A stretch of 64,000 nucleotides of DNA from Georgenia subflava (GTDB lineage: Bacteria; Actinomycetota; Actinomycetes; Actinomycetales; Actinomycetaceae), in contig NZ_VUKD01000004.1 in the NCBI RefSeq assembly GCF_009193155.1, positions 124,001 to 188,000 of the forward strand. Reading direction: 5' to 3'. Under the pieces are notes generated by a model. It worked only from the letters and a program-made list of their open reading frames with translations, was not told the DNA's origin and did not search any database. Below are positions 25,239 through 34,128 of the stretch, one piece after another. The translations under genes and the position numbers were made by a program. Numbering within the stretch: the stretch's first letter is position 1; each line of letters opens with the position of its first letter.

Positions 25239-25919
25239 TCACACCCACCGCAGCGTGGAGACCATGGCGTCCGCGAGCTCGGTGAGGGCGTCGGCGAGCT
25301 CGGCGTCGGGATCGTCGGCCGGCTCGAGCACGGCGAGCGTCAGGGTCAGGAACTGCCGCGGCCTCCCGGGGACTGCGAGCAGGTATCGCACGTGGCGGCT
25401 CTGCGCGCCGACGGCAGGCTCCACGTCGGCGTCGAGGACCTGCTGGGCCAGGGGACCGGCGGGCGCACCGGCACTCGTCAGCTCGGCCTCGGTGGCGGCG
25501 ACGGCGGTCGCGAGGGAGCCGGTGACGTCCCGGCGGGTCACCGTCCGCAGCGCCACCTGGTCACCCACCGCGAGCGGCTTGGCCGCGCTGTCCCGGGCGG
25601 CGATCCCCAGCAGGACGTCCTCCTGCGAGGCGTGCGTGGCGGGCACCGTCACCAGGGTCGCCATGATCGACGCCGGGATCGTGAGTCCCTCGACCCGGGC
25701 CACCGGGACCAGGAGATCCAGGGCCCCCTTGCCGGCGGCCTCGTCGACGAGCGCGCGGAGGTCCCGGGCGACGCGCCGGCGCACGAGCGGGGCGCTGTCG
25801 CGCGCCCCACCGGTCGTGAGACGGGCGACGAGCGACTCGACCTGGGCGTCGACGTCCTGCCCCAGCTCGAGCCGGGCCCAGCCGGGCGGGACGGTGATCG
25901 TGTAGATCCGCTCGCTCAC
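25239..25919 (-). CDS. Hypothetical protein of the WXG cassette (226 aa)
   Basis: A soluble 226-residue protein opening with MSERIYTITVPPGWARLELG and holding a hydrophobic strand ALDLLVPVARVEGLTIPASI and a second sheet RYLLAVPGRPRQFLTLTLAV. I recognise no catalytic motif. The GTG start overlaps the stop of the WXG-type protein gene by four bases (GTGA at 25916-25919). It could be a chaperone or immunity-type partner for that protein; this is inference from position only. Confidence 0.75.
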   Translation of the reverse strand: MSERIYTITVPPGWARLELGQDVDAQVESLVARLTTGGARDSAPLVRRRVARDLRALVDEAAGKGALDLLVPVARVEGLTIPASIMATLVTVPATHASQEDVLLGIAARDSAAKPLAVGDQVALRTVTRRDVTGSLATAVAATEAELTSAGAPAGPLAQQVLDADVEPAVGAQSRHVRYLLAVPGRPRQFLTLTLAVLEPADDPDAELADALTELADAMVSTLRWV

Positions 25920-27262
25920 GGCGTCGCTCCCAGCGTCTCGCGCACCTGGCCACGGTAGTCGCCGAAGGGCTGCGGCTCACCCAGCGGGTCGTTCCAGTCG
26001 AACAGGTAGGGGTTGCCGCCGTTGGACAGCGAGTACTCGGTGAGCTCGTTGTTCACCCAGTCCGTGCCGGCGTCCAGGCCCTGGCCCACGCCCCAGTCCG
26101 CGAGGTGGGCGGCGCCCTCGGTGCCGCCGGCCTGGGTGGCCAGCCGGGCGAACTCGCCGTTCGTGTACGCGCCGCCGTAGCTGTCGTTGAGCATGGACAT
26201 GCGCACGAAGTTGGCGTTGCCGGTCCGGAACGTGCCGGGCACGGCCCTGATCTCGAGCTCGTTCGGGGCGAGCGTCGACGGCGAGAAGAGCGTCCCGGCA
26301 CCGGTGCGCGCCAGGACCCGGTCGAGGACCCCGCCGGCGACCTTGTTGATGCCCTTGCCGAACAGCTTGCCGAGCTGGCCCTTGGCGACACCGGTGAGGA
26401 ACTCGATCGCCGACTTCTTGCCGCGCACCACCTGGATGATGTCGACGGTCGTCCTGGCGATCTTGACGACCCGCTGGATCTTCCCGATGAGCGTCAGCAC
26501 CCGCAGCGCCATGACCAGCAGCCCGCCACCGGGGACGAACAGCAGCACGATCGACGCCACGAGGAGCAGGATCTCGAACTTGTCGAGGATGTCCGAGATC
26601 CAGGTCAGGGCAGCCTCGAGGAAGTCGACCAGATCGCCGACGAAGTCGCCGAGCTTGTCCCAGAAGCTGTCCTTGAGAGCGTTGCCGTCCGCGATCTCCT
26701 CGATCGCGTTGATGGCGGCGGTGGCCGCGTCCTCCCAGTCGCCGACAGCCTCGTGGATGGTGTCGACGGCGCCCCGGAAGTCGGCCTCGTAGCCGTCGAC
26801 GGCGGTGCTTGCGGCGGTCAGCGCCTCCTGGGCGGTGGCGCGGGCGGCGGGGTCGGAGCCGGCGAGCTCGACGTCCTCCTGGGCGCGCATCCGCGTGTAG
26901 CGCGCAGTGGTGGCCGCCTCCGACGCCGTGGCGGCTGCGGTCAGTGCGGCGTCGGCCTTGATCTGGGCGTCGTCCAGGCCGGTTGCGTAGGTCTGAAGGG
27001 CAGCGGCGGTGCCGGTGTAGAGCGGCTCCGCCTTCTCGATCTCGCCGGCGAGCTCGCGGGCGCGCTCCTGGAACTTCTCCACGGCCTTGGACTGCATGCT
27101 AATGCTGTCCATGTCACGCAGGCCGCGCGCGGCCGCCGCGATGTGCTCGGCGATCTCGCGGTAACCGCCGGCATAGGCGCGCACGGCCTCCGGATCACCG
27201 GGGACGGGGTCCGACGGGTAGTACTCGGTGACCTCCCAGCCGGAGGGGCGCGGGGTGGTCAT
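25916..27262 (-). CDS. WXG-type putative type VII secretion protein with central membrane segment
   Basis: A 448-residue protein. Residues 1-200 are helical and resemble the N-terminal domain of putative T7SS-secreted proteins (YPSDPVPGDPEAVRAYAGGY, SKAVEKFQERARELAGEIEK, LQTYATGLDDAQIKADAAL). A hydrophobic segment follows at about 230-260 (ILLLVASIVLLFVPGGGLLV), then an amphipathic region and a polar C-terminus (about 330-448) with no recognised nuclease or other toxin motif. The ATG overlaps the stop of the WXG100-like gene (ATGA at 27259-27262). It may be a secreted effector, a membrane pore or a scaffold; the sequence does not decide. Confidence 0.8.
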   Translation of the reverse strand: MTTPRPSGWEVTEYYPSDPVPGDPEAVRAYAGGYREIAEHIAAAARGLRDMDSISMQSKAVEKFQERARELAGEIEKAEPLYTGTAAALQTYATGLDDAQIKADAALTAAATASEAATTARYTRMRAQEDVELAGSDPAARATAQEALTAASTAVDGYEADFRGAVDTIHEAVGDWEDAATAAINAIEEIADGNALKDSFWDKLGDFVGDLVDFLEAALTWISDILDKFEILLLVASIVLLFVPGGGLLVMALRVLTLIGKIQRVVKIARTTVDIIQVVRGKKSAIEFLTGVAKGQLGKLFGKGINKVAGGVLDRVLARTGAGTLFSPSTLAPNELEIRAVPGTFRTGNANFVRMSMLNDSYGGAYTNGEFARLATQAGGTEGAAHLADWGVGQGLDAGTDWVNNELTEYSLSNGGNPYLFDWNDPLGEPQPFGDYRGQVRETLGATP

Positions 27263-27585
27263 ACCGCCCTCGGGGCGTTGGCCGCCCCGCCCGGCGTGCC
27301 GGCGCCGAGCCCCTTCGCGAGCTCGGCGTCCAGCTCTGCGAACGCCTCCGCCACCGTCACCATGGTGCGGCCGAGCACGTCGATGGACTCCACGAGGCGC
27401 TCGCGGCTGACGTTCCAGCTGTTCTGGAAGGAGTTGAGCCTGCCGTACAGGCGCGGGTTGCCGACGGCGTCCCCGAGGCCGGGGTTGTCACCGACGGTCC
27501 CGGCGGCGAACTCCTCCCGGGTCACCGACAGCGAGTCGGCGGTCTCGAGCAGGAGCTCAGTGTCCAGCCGGAGTTCCTCGTCCAT
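27259..27585 (-). CDS. WXG100/ESX-like small helical protein
   Basis: A 108-residue all-helical protein of the size and pattern of type VII secretion partners: helix 1 LDTELLLETADSLSVTREEF, a turn with GDNPGLGD, then YGRLNSFQNSWNVSRERLVE where the Trp replaces the usual WxG, and a final helix MVTVAEAFAELDAELAKGLG. There is no signal peptide. GAGGAGCACCC precedes the ATG at 27585. It leads a five-gene overlapping operon and is the natural dimer partner of the next protein. No ESX core (EccC, EccD) is visible in this window. Confidence 0.8.
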   Translation of the reverse strand: MDEELRLDTELLLETADSLSVTREEFAAGTVGDNPGLGDAVGNPRLYGRLNSFQNSWNVSRERLVESIDVLGRTMVTVAEAFAELDAELAKGLGAGTPGGAANAPRAV

Positions 27586-27690
27586 GGGTGCTCCTCGCGG
27601 TCAGGGGTGCCCGCGGCACCCGGCTGCGCCTCACTCTGCCGGAAGGATGTGTCCGCAACCAGGGACGAGCACGGGGACTTCTCCCCATCG

Positions 27691-27817
27691 GCGCGGCGCC
27701 GGACGCAGGGGCCCACGTCCTGCGGCGCCGGACGCACGGGCCCACGTCCCGCGGCGCCGGACGCACGGGCCCACGTCCCGCGGCGCCCGACGCACGGGCC
27801 CACGTCCTGCGGCGGCG
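27691..27817. repeat. Tandem array, four units, 29-bp period
   Basis: Units are phased at 27701, 27730, 27759 and 27788 with the core GGACGCACGGGCCCACGTCC; two neighbours are identical. It lies between the WXG cassette promoter region and the end of the SRPBCC gene. The period is not a multiple of three, so it is not coding. Confidence 0.93.
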
Positions 27818-27864
27818 GGATGCACGGCACCCGCAGGTGACGGCCGCGCGCAACGCCGGGTCCG

Positions 27865-28320
27865 TCAACCGGTCGTGTGAGCCACGTAGTGCCCGAGGAC
27901 CATGTCCCAGCCGGTGTCGTACGCACGACGGGCCGTCCCGCCGTCCTGGCGGTGCTCCCAGCCGGTGTGGCGCAGCTGGACGCGCGTGCCGTCGGCCGTC
28001 TCGGTGAAGCGGACCTCGAGCTCGGTGGCCATCGCGGGCGGCCGGGCGGGGTGCCAGGTCATGACGAACACGGCCGGCGGCTCCCAGCGGGTGAGCGTGC
28101 CCCAGGTCTCAGGGCTGCCGCCCATCAGGTGCTCGGTCACCGGCTCGCCGGCCGCCGTGCCGAAAGTGACCCTGCCTCTGGCGACCTCGCCCACCGAGTG
28201 CTCGTCGAAGGGCCACCACTTCTCCAGGTCGGTGGTGAACGCGGCGAAGGCGGTGCCGGCGTCCGACGGCACCGTCACCACCTTGACGACCGGGGCGTAC
28301 GGGTCCTCGTCGACGTCCAT
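27865..28320 (-). CDS. SRPBCC domain (AHSA1-like) protein
   Basis: A 151-residue START/Bet v1-fold protein: the leading strand VVKVVTVPSDAGTAFAAFTT, the W-rich motif DLEKWWPFDEHSVG, PETWGTLTRWEPPAVFVMTW and the final helix after RVQLRHTGWEHRQDGGTARR. GAGGAGGAGCTC directly before the ATG at 28320 is a strong site. This fold binds hydrophobic ligands or assists folding. Such proteins are often paired with ArsR regulators, none of which is here. Confidence 0.88.
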   Translation of the reverse strand: MDVDEDPYAPVVKVVTVPSDAGTAFAAFTTDLEKWWPFDEHSVGEVARGRVTFGTAAGEPVTEHLMGGSPETWGTLTRWEPPAVFVMTWHPARPPAMATELEVRFTETADGTRVQLRHTGWEHRQDGGTARRAYDTGWDMVLGHYVAHTTG

Positions 28321-28454
28321 GAGCTCCTCCTCGGCTGTGGCCCCGACGTTACCGGTCCGGCGCGGGTGTGAGGGCGAGCAGTGCTGGCGGCTCGTCCGGC
28401 GCGCGTGACGCGCGGCACCAGATCGATAGCGTGGGTGGTCGACGATTCCGCCGT

Positions 28455-29276
28455 CTACCGCCGGGCCTCGGTCGCGCTCCCCGTCCGTTCGCACGCCCGG
28501 GCGTCGGACTCTGCGTAGTGGATCCGGATGCCCTCCTGGCCGGCTGCTCGGTCCGGACGGAGCACCAGGTGCTCGTCGTAGTCCCCGCCGTTCTGGTGGC
28601 GGTAGGGGACGGGCTCGGTATCTGGCAGCGTCAGGAGGCGGTCGCGGAGCAGTGCCGCGGCGGACTCGAAGCCCGCCTGCGACAGTCCTACGGCGCCGTT
28701 GACGACCAGCGGCGGAACCACTGTCATCCCGGTGTACCAGAGCGTCCCGTGCAGGATCGGGAACAGCACGTCGTCGATGTCTCCGTGGATCCCGCGCGGT
28801 CCGGTCGTCGCCGCGTTCGCGCCGACGGTCGTGACGACCATGGCCCGCCGGCCGACGAGGCCGCCGTCGCCGTAGCGCAGCGCCCGACCCGTGCGCGGGT
28901 CGAGCACGCCCTGGGCGAAGCGCTGCACGAACAGGCGGTCGAACCAGCCCTTGAGGATGGCCGGCATCCCGAACCACCAGAGCGGGAACTGCACGACCAA
29001 CGTGTCCGCGCGTCGGAGCTTGTCCTGCTCCCGACGGATGTCGGCGCGCAGGCCTCCCGACTCCAGCGCCCGCTGCGACTCCTCGAGGACGTCGAGCCGT
29101 TCGGCGGGGTCGTGCCCGAAGTCGTCGTGGTCGACGACCGGGTCCCAACCCATCGCATACAGGTCGGACTCGACCACGTCGTGGCCGTGCGCCCGCAGCA
29201 CGGCGACACCCTCGTCGCGCAGCGCGCCGTTCAACGAACGCGGATCAGGATGGGCGGACACCCACAGCACCTGCAC
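28455..29276 (-). CDS. NAD(P)H-dependent flavin oxidoreductase, flavodoxin-like fold (MdaB/KefF group)
   Basis: A 273-residue protein with the phosphate-binding loop SAHPDPRSLN (about residues 7-16), the flavin-contacting LVVQFPLWWFGMPAILKGWF, the dimer segment LFVQRFAQGV and VTTVGANAATTGPRG. This set is diagnostic of the NQO1-like quinone reductases. GGAGGTGCACG sits before the GTG start at 29276. It is a cytosolic FMN or FAD enzyme that would reduce quinones or nitro compounds. The C-terminal 60 residues beyond the fold are longer than in MdaB. Confidence 0.9.
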   Translation of the reverse strand: MQVLWVSAHPDPRSLNGALRDEGVAVLRAHGHDVVESDLYAMGWDPVVDHDDFGHDPAERLDVLEESQRALESGGLRADIRREQDKLRRADTLVVQFPLWWFGMPAILKGWFDRLFVQRFAQGVLDPRTGRALRYGDGGLVGRRAMVVTTVGANAATTGPRGIHGDIDDVLFPILHGTLWYTGMTVVPPLVVNGAVGLSQAGFESAAALLRDRLLTLPDTEPVPYRHQNGGDYDEHLVLRPDRAAGQEGIRIHYAESDARACERTGSATEARR

Positions 29277-29490
29277 CGTGCACCTCCAGGTCGGTCGTCG
29301 TCTCCCGCGCAAACACCCCACCACGGTCACACCTTCCCGCGCGACGTCCGGTGCGTTCAGGTCACGGCGTCACGACGTCACGGCAGAGCGGAGGATCTCG
29401 GGCGGCGGTTGGCGGAGTTCATACGCTTGACGGAGGGGCACCAGCCCGCGACGGCGAGAGGCCGCCGTCGCTCGACGCTCTCGACGTCGC

Positions 29491-30213
29491 TCAGCGCTCT
29501 CGGACGTCGCCCAGCCCGTCGACCGACGCGTTCACCTCTGCCCCACCGGAGTGCGTGACGGAGCCGGTGCCGTCGACCTGGGCCTCGAGCGCCCCGGTGA
29601 CATGGACGTCCGCGCCGCCCGTGCCGTTCACGACCACCACCGCGTCCTCGGACTCGAGCTCGGTGCCATCGTAGCCGCCGGTGCCGTCGATCCTCACCGA
29701 CTGCGCGCCGGCCGTGCCGAGGAGCGTGATCCCACCGGTGCCGTCGATCTCCACGAGCAGGTCCTCGACGTCGACCCCCTCGGCGCGCACGTCCCCGGTG
29801 CCGTCCACCGCCACGCGCAGGCTGCGGGTCGGCGTCAGGACGGCGTCGACGTCGCCGGTGCCCTCGACGGTGATCCCGTCGACCTCGGGCAGCACCAGCT
29901 CGTACTCGATGCGCCCGACGTCGCCGAGGAAGGCGCCGCTGCGGATGCCGAGGACGAGGACGCCGTCGCGCACGTCGGTCACGAGCCGCTCGTGGGTGCT
30001 CTCGCGGGCGGTGACCGTCAGGGACGAGCTCTCGCCGGTGCGGATGCTCAGGTCGCCGGTGCCCTCGAGGTGCACGGCCGTGACGGCGGCGTCGACCTCG
30101 TGGTCCTCGGTGACCGTCGGGCCGGACGGGCTGCCGATCGACGCGCAGCCGGTGAGCACCAGTGCCGCCGTCGCGAGGAGGGGGAGCGCCTTGGTGGTGG
30201 GGTGCAGGGACAT
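29491..30213 (-). CDS. DUF2807 (GIN domain) lipoprotein
   Basis: A 240-residue exported lipoprotein: MSLHPTTKALPLLATAALVL then lipobox LTGC. The mature part is a parallel beta-helix with a Gly-Thr-Gly rung repeated about every 18-22 residues (VEGTGDV, VDGTGDVRA, EIDGTGGITL, RIDGTGGYDG, VNGTGGADV, QVDGTGSVTH), characteristic of the DUF2807 head/GIN domain. CGAGGTCCCCG precedes the ATG at 30213. It is displayed on the outer face of the membrane; its role is unknown. Confidence 0.88.
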   Translation of the reverse strand: MSLHPTTKALPLLATAALVLTGCASIGSPSGPTVTEDHEVDAAVTAVHLEGTGDLSIRTGESSSLTVTARESTHERLVTDVRDGVLVLGIRSGAFLGDVGRIEYELVLPEVDGITVEGTGDVDAVLTPTRSLRVAVDGTGDVRAEGVDVEDLLVEIDGTGGITLLGTAGAQSVRIDGTGGYDGTELESEDAVVVVNGTGGADVHVTGALEAQVDGTGSVTHSGGAEVNASVDGLGDVRER

Positions 30214-30397
30214 CGGGGACCTCGATCGTGATGGGCTCGACTCGGTGATGCCTCGAGTCTTCCCGCACCGTTGACGCGCCGGTATCGGCCATGGTCCTGA
30301 TTGCGACCCTGAGATCTCCCTGAGCCGGTCCCGGACTGGTACCCGTGCCGCGCGTTCGGCCTGGACCTCAGGTCCGGGCGATCCCGCCGACGCCCCG

Positions 30398-30403
30398 TAG
30401 GGT
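30398..30403 (+). promoter_or_regulatory. -10 element of a leaderless methyltransferase gene
   Basis: TAGGGT lies 6 nt before the GTG at 30410; no Shine-Dalgarno sequence is present. Confidence 0.5.
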
Positions 30404-30409
30404 CGGCGC

Positions 30410-31015
30410 GTGGTGGCTGACCGGGTCCGGCGGGCGTATGCGGCGCGCGCCGCCGAGTACACGGCGGTGCTGGGGTCGATCGATGCGGTTGCGGGGCCGG
30501 ACCGCGAGCTGGTGCTCGCCTGGGCGAAGGGCCTGGTCGGGCGGGTGCTCGACGTCGGGTGCGGTCCTGGCCACTGGACGGATCTCCTGCGCCGGTCCGG
30601 TGTGGACGCCGAGGGCGTCGATCCGGTGGCGCAGTTCATCGACGGCGCCCGCGAGAGGTACCCGGGCGTTCCGTTCCGGGTCGGCCGGGCGGACGCGCTC
30701 GGGGTCGAGGACGGGACGCTCGGCGGAGTCCTGGCGTGGTACTCCCTGATCCATACCGAGCCGGATGACGTCGACGCCCAGCTGCGTGAGTCCTCACGAG
30801 CGATCGCGCCGGGTGGCGGTCTGCTGATCGGGTTCTTCGAGGGGCCGGCCGTGGAGCCGTTCGAGCACGCGGTGACCGCCGCGTACCGATGGCCGGTCGA
30901 GGAGCTCGCCGACCGGGTGGCCGCGGCGGGGTTCGACGTGACCGGCCGTCACACGCGGACCGACGAGGGAGCGCGACCGCACGGCGCGATCGTCGCCGTC
31001 CGTCGGCGCGAGTGA
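30410..31015 (+). CDS. Class I SAM-dependent methyltransferase
   Basis: A 201-residue Rossmann methyltransferase: motif I RVLDVGCGPGHWTDLL, motif II acidic end GVDAEGVDPV, post-motif GRADALGVEDGTLGGVLAWY and motif III APGGGLLIGFF. The GTG start is set by the TAGGGT -10 element 6 nt upstream. It is a single gene, divergent from the DUF2807 lipoprotein gene. The acceptor substrate is unknown. Confidence 0.9.
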   Translation: MVADRVRRAYAARAAEYTAVLGSIDAVAGPDRELVLAWAKGLVGRVLDVGCGPGHWTDLLRRSGVDAEGVDPVAQFIDGARERYPGVPFRVGRADALGVEDGTLGGVLAWYSLIHTEPDDVDAQLRESSRAIAPGGGLLIGFFEGPAVEPFEHAVTAAYRWPVEELADRVAAAGFDVTGRHTRTDEGARPHGAIVAVRRRE

Positions 31016-31059
31016 GGTTAACCGGCGGTGGCGCCGGCTGTTCGGTCGGCTGTGGGTGG

Positions 31060-31158
31060 CCAGGTCCAGGTCCAGGTCCAGGTCCAGGTACAGGGCAGGT
31101 CCAGGTCCAGGGCAGGTCCAGGTCCAGGGCAGGTCCAGGTCCAGGTCCAGGTCCAGGG
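31060..31158. repeat. Hexanucleotide CCAGGT array
   Basis: About fourteen CCAGGT units, broken at regular points by CCAGGGCAGGT, make higher-order blocks of about 20 bp. The array lies exactly between the stop codons of two convergent genes. Confidence 0.95.
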
Positions 31159-31278
31159 CGGGCGTCCGAGGCGGCAGCGTCTGCCCACGACCGCGAAGGT
31201 GACCTCGACGTCCCCGGCCACGGCCGGCTGTCGCCTGCTCCGCAGCGTCGACGCCGCCCGTGAGACGGCTCGGCCGCG

Positions 31279-33816
31279 TCAGGTATGGGCTGTTGCGGAC
31301 GAGCGGAGGTGCTCGGCGAGGAGCTTGGCGACCGGCCCCGGCGGCCATGCCCCGATCCCGCCGACGGCCACCACCGGCAGCGCACCGATGACGGCGTTCG
31401 TCACGAAGACCTCCCGTGCTCCAGCCAGGTCGGGCAGAGAGAGCCGCCCTTCGACGACGGGCACGTCGGCCTCGGCGAGCACGGCCAGGGCGCGGGCACG
31501 GGTGACGCCGGGCAGCAGTCGTCCGTCCAGCGCGGGCGTGCGGACGGTGCCGTCGGCGTCGACGAGGTAGATGTTGGCGCGGCCCGTCTCGAGGACGGAG
31601 CCGTCGACGTCGACCAGGAGGGGCTCGTGGGAGGCGGTCCAGGGGGCGCCGTCGGGGGAGGGGAGATCGAGCCGGGACCGGTCGGCCCACTTGTGCGCGC
31701 CCATCCCGCCCGGCAGGACCACCGGCGTCAGCCGCCACGGCGCCGGTGGGCCGGCGGGCAGGGGCGCCCACGACAGATCGATCCTGAGGTCGTCCCCCGC
31801 CGGCGCGGCGTCGACGCGCAGCCGGTGCGATCCCAGCTCGGCGGCGGCCGTGCGGACCCGGTCGACCACGTCCTCAGGGAGCGGTCGGCGGTACAACACC
31901 TCCGCGCTCCTGCTCAGCCTGCCGAGGTGGGCCGGGAGGTCGACCGGGACGCCGTCGTCGACCCGCATCGTGGTGAAGACGCCCGCTGCCGGGTCGACGC
32001 CGACCGTCGAGTCCATGTCGGCAGGGTCGGTGCTGGAACGGTCGGTGCCGGCAGGGTCGGTGCTGGAACGGTCGGTGCCGGCCGGGGGACTGGTGCCGGC
32101 AGGGTCGGTGTCGACGGGGGGACTGATGTCGGCTGCCAGGTCGGGGCCGGCCGGGGGACTGGTGCCGGCAGGGTCGGTGCCGGCCAGGGGACTGGTGCCG
32201 GCAGGGTGGGAGCCGGCCACGGGCCTGGTGCCTGCTGCCAGGTCGGGGCGACGACGGGCTCGCTCGCTACGCCGGGCCAGGTGGCCGGCCCACTCCGCCG
32301 TGAGCGCGTCGTCGAGGCGTGCGCCGACGGCTGCCAGCAGGGGCAGTGCCTTGACCAGCGTTTCGTGGGCCTCGTCGTCGGGGTCGGACTCGGCGACCAC
32401 CCCGCCGCCGGCACCGAGCCAGACGCGGCCGGCCGCGAACTCGAAGGTCCGGATCGCCACATTGAGCACGAGCCCCTGCGGGCTCGCGTAGCCGACGGCG
32501 CCCGTGTAGACCTCGCGGGCCGAGCGTTCGAGGGTGTTGACGATCTCCATCGCCCGCACCTTGGGGGCGCCCGTGCACGACCCGGGCGGGAAGGTGGCCC
32601 GGAGGAGGTCGCCGTCGTCGGTGCCTGCGCGGAGGGTGGCGCGGACGTCGGAGACGAGGTGGCGGACGCCGGTGTGCTCCTGGACCCGGGCCAGGGCGTC
32701 GACCGAGACGGTGCCCGGCACGGCGACCCGGCCGAGGTCGTTGCGCATGAGGTCCACGATCATGACGTTCTCGGCTCGGTCCTTGCCCGACGCCGACAGC
32801 GCCGCCGGGTCCGCGTCGAGGGCGGCGGTGCCCTTGATGGGGGACGTCAGCACCGCGCGGCCGGTGCGGCGCAGGAAGAGCTCGGGGGAGAGGCTCGCGA
32901 CCGCGCCGTCGGGCAGCCGGAGGAACGCCCCAAATCGTGGCCTGAGGGTCTCGACGCCGGCGCAGAACAGGTCGAGCGGGTCGCCGCTGAAGTCCGCGGA
33001 CAGCCGACGGCAGACGTTGACCTGGTAGACATCCCCGGCGGCGATGTGCGCCTGGGCGCGGGCGACCGTGGCGGCGTGCTCGGCCCCGGAGGCGTCGGAA
33101 GTCACCGGTCCGACGCGGTACGGCTGCGCCCGTCCGTTCTCAGGAGCCGCCGACATGTCGGCTCTCGGCCGGCCCCTCGGGGGCGCGGCGTCAGCGAGAG
33201 TGCCGGCCGCGTGCCTGACGGCGGCGCGGGCGTTCTCCACCCGATGCGGATCAGCACCGGGCAGGTGCTCGAGGAGCCAGCGCCCGGAGGCATCACGGCG
33301 CAGCACGCAGTCGTAGAAGCCCAGGTGCGCGTCCGGCAGCGGGGCCGGCCTCGGTGGTGGCGCCGGCAGGGTCTCGACGGCGGAGCCCAGCTGGTAGCCG
33401 AGGTAGCCGATCCACCCGCCGCCGAGCACGGGCGACGTCGTCGTTCGCTCCGCCGGCTCGGCCCGCGGGTCTGCCGGGAGCTCGGCCTGCGGGCCTGCCG
33501 GAAGCACAGTCTGCGAGTCAGTCGCAGGCTCGGGCGGGGAGCCGGCCGGAAGCTCGACCGGTGAGTCGGTCGCAGGCCTGGCCGGGGAGCGGTCGGGGTG
33601 CGGGTCGCTCGATGCGAGCGGGTCCGTGGTCAGGGTGGTGAAGGGGTCCGCCCCCGGCTCGAGCGTCGTGAGCGGGTCGAAGGCGATCACCGCGCCGCCG
33701 TCGCACCAGTCGCCGACGAGCACGACGAGACCCGGCCGGTCCCGCAGGGCGCGGGCCAGCCGGGTCGGGCTCGTCTCGGTGCCGAGCTCTGGCACCTCGG
33801 TGTCGGTCGGTCTCAT
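31279..33816 (-). CDS. pabB: Aminodeoxychorismate synthase component I fused to aminodeoxychorismate lyase (PabB-PabC)
   Basis: An 845-residue fusion for 4-aminobenzoate (folate) synthesis. Residues about 230-500 are the chorismate-binding domain (AAGDVYQVNVCRRLSADFSG, SPIKGT, ENVMIVDLMRNDLGRV, TFPPGSCTGAPKVRAMEI). Residues about 625-845 are the class IV aminotransferase fold of the lyase (FTTMRVDDG, GAHKWADRS with the PLP Lys, ETGRANIYLVD, LLPGVTRARAL). Between them lies a Thr/Pro/Asp/Ala linker with 10-residue repeats around AGTDRSSTDP, and a similar repeat-rich insert occurs at about 70-125. The glutamine amidotransferase PabA is not in this window. A GGAAGACGACG site precedes the ATG at 33816. 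Confidence 0.93.
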   Translation of the reverse strand: MRPTDTEVPELGTETSPTRLARALRDRPGLVVLVGDWCDGGAVIAFDPLTTLEPGADPFTTLTTDPLASSDPHPDRSPARPATDSPVELPAGSPPEPATDSQTVLPAGPQAELPADPRAEPAERTTTSPVLGGGWIGYLGYQLGSAVETLPAPPPRPAPLPDAHLGFYDCVLRRDASGRWLLEHLPGADPHRVENARAAVRHAAGTLADAAPPRGRPRADMSAAPENGRAQPYRVGPVTSDASGAEHAATVARAQAHIAAGDVYQVNVCRRLSADFSGDPLDLFCAGVETLRPRFGAFLRLPDGAVASLSPELFLRRTGRAVLTSPIKGTAALDADPAALSASGKDRAENVMIVDLMRNDLGRVAVPGTVSVDALARVQEHTGVRHLVSDVRATLRAGTDDGDLLRATFPPGSCTGAPKVRAMEIVNTLERSAREVYTGAVGYASPQGLVLNVAIRTFEFAAGRVWLGAGGGVVAESDPDDEAHETLVKALPLLAAVGARLDDALTAEWAGHLARRSERARRRPDLAAGTRPVAGSHPAGTSPLAGTDPAGTSPPAGPDLAADISPPVDTDPAGTSPPAGTDRSSTDPAGTDRSSTDPADMDSTVGVDPAAGVFTTMRVDDGVPVDLPAHLGRLSRSAEVLYRRPLPEDVVDRVRTAAAELGSHRLRVDAAPAGDDLRIDLSWAPLPAGPPAPWRLTPVVLPGGMGAHKWADRSRLDLPSPDGAPWTASHEPLLVDVDGSVLETGRANIYLVDADGTVRTPALDGRLLPGVTRARALAVLAEADVPVVEGRLSLPDLAGAREVFVTNAVIGALPVVAVGGIGAWPPGPVAKLLAEHLRSSATAHT

Positions 33817-33903
33817 CGTCGTCTTCCGGCCGGAGGCGCGTGGCGGCGGTCGGACAGAGCGTAGTCCGGATCGTGCCGGCCTCCGTGTCCGGGAGCGCTC
33901 CGG

Positions 33904-34128
33904 TTAGCTGGTCGGGCGCGCCCGGTACCGGGCGTCAGCCCCGCCCTCCGGGTGGAGCGCGAGCGCCGCGGAGACCCGGCGGAACGCCCGGCGCAGCTGG
34001 CTCGCACGGACCTCGCGGTCCTCGGCGCGCAGCTCGCGCAGCCGACGGTGGTGCTGTGCCTCGGCGATCAGCTCGTCGTGGTGGATCCTGGCGAGAACCT
34101 CGTGCGGTTCTCCGAGGTAGACGTTCAC
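33904..34128 (-). CDS. Small hypothetical protein (74 aa), basic and helical
   Basis: A 74-residue protein dominated by one long charged helix (ARIHHDELIAEAQHHRRLRE and on) that could form a coiled coil, with a disordered basic tail ending RYRARPTS. It is preceded by AGGACGAAGATC and a GTG start. I recognise no family. It lies 87 bases upstream of pabBC on the same strand. Codon use fits its neighbours, which supports a real gene. Confidence 0.6.
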   Translation of the reverse strand: MNVYLGEPHEVLARIHHDELIAEAQHHRRLRELRAEDREVRASQLRRAFRRVSAALALHPEGGADARYRARPTS

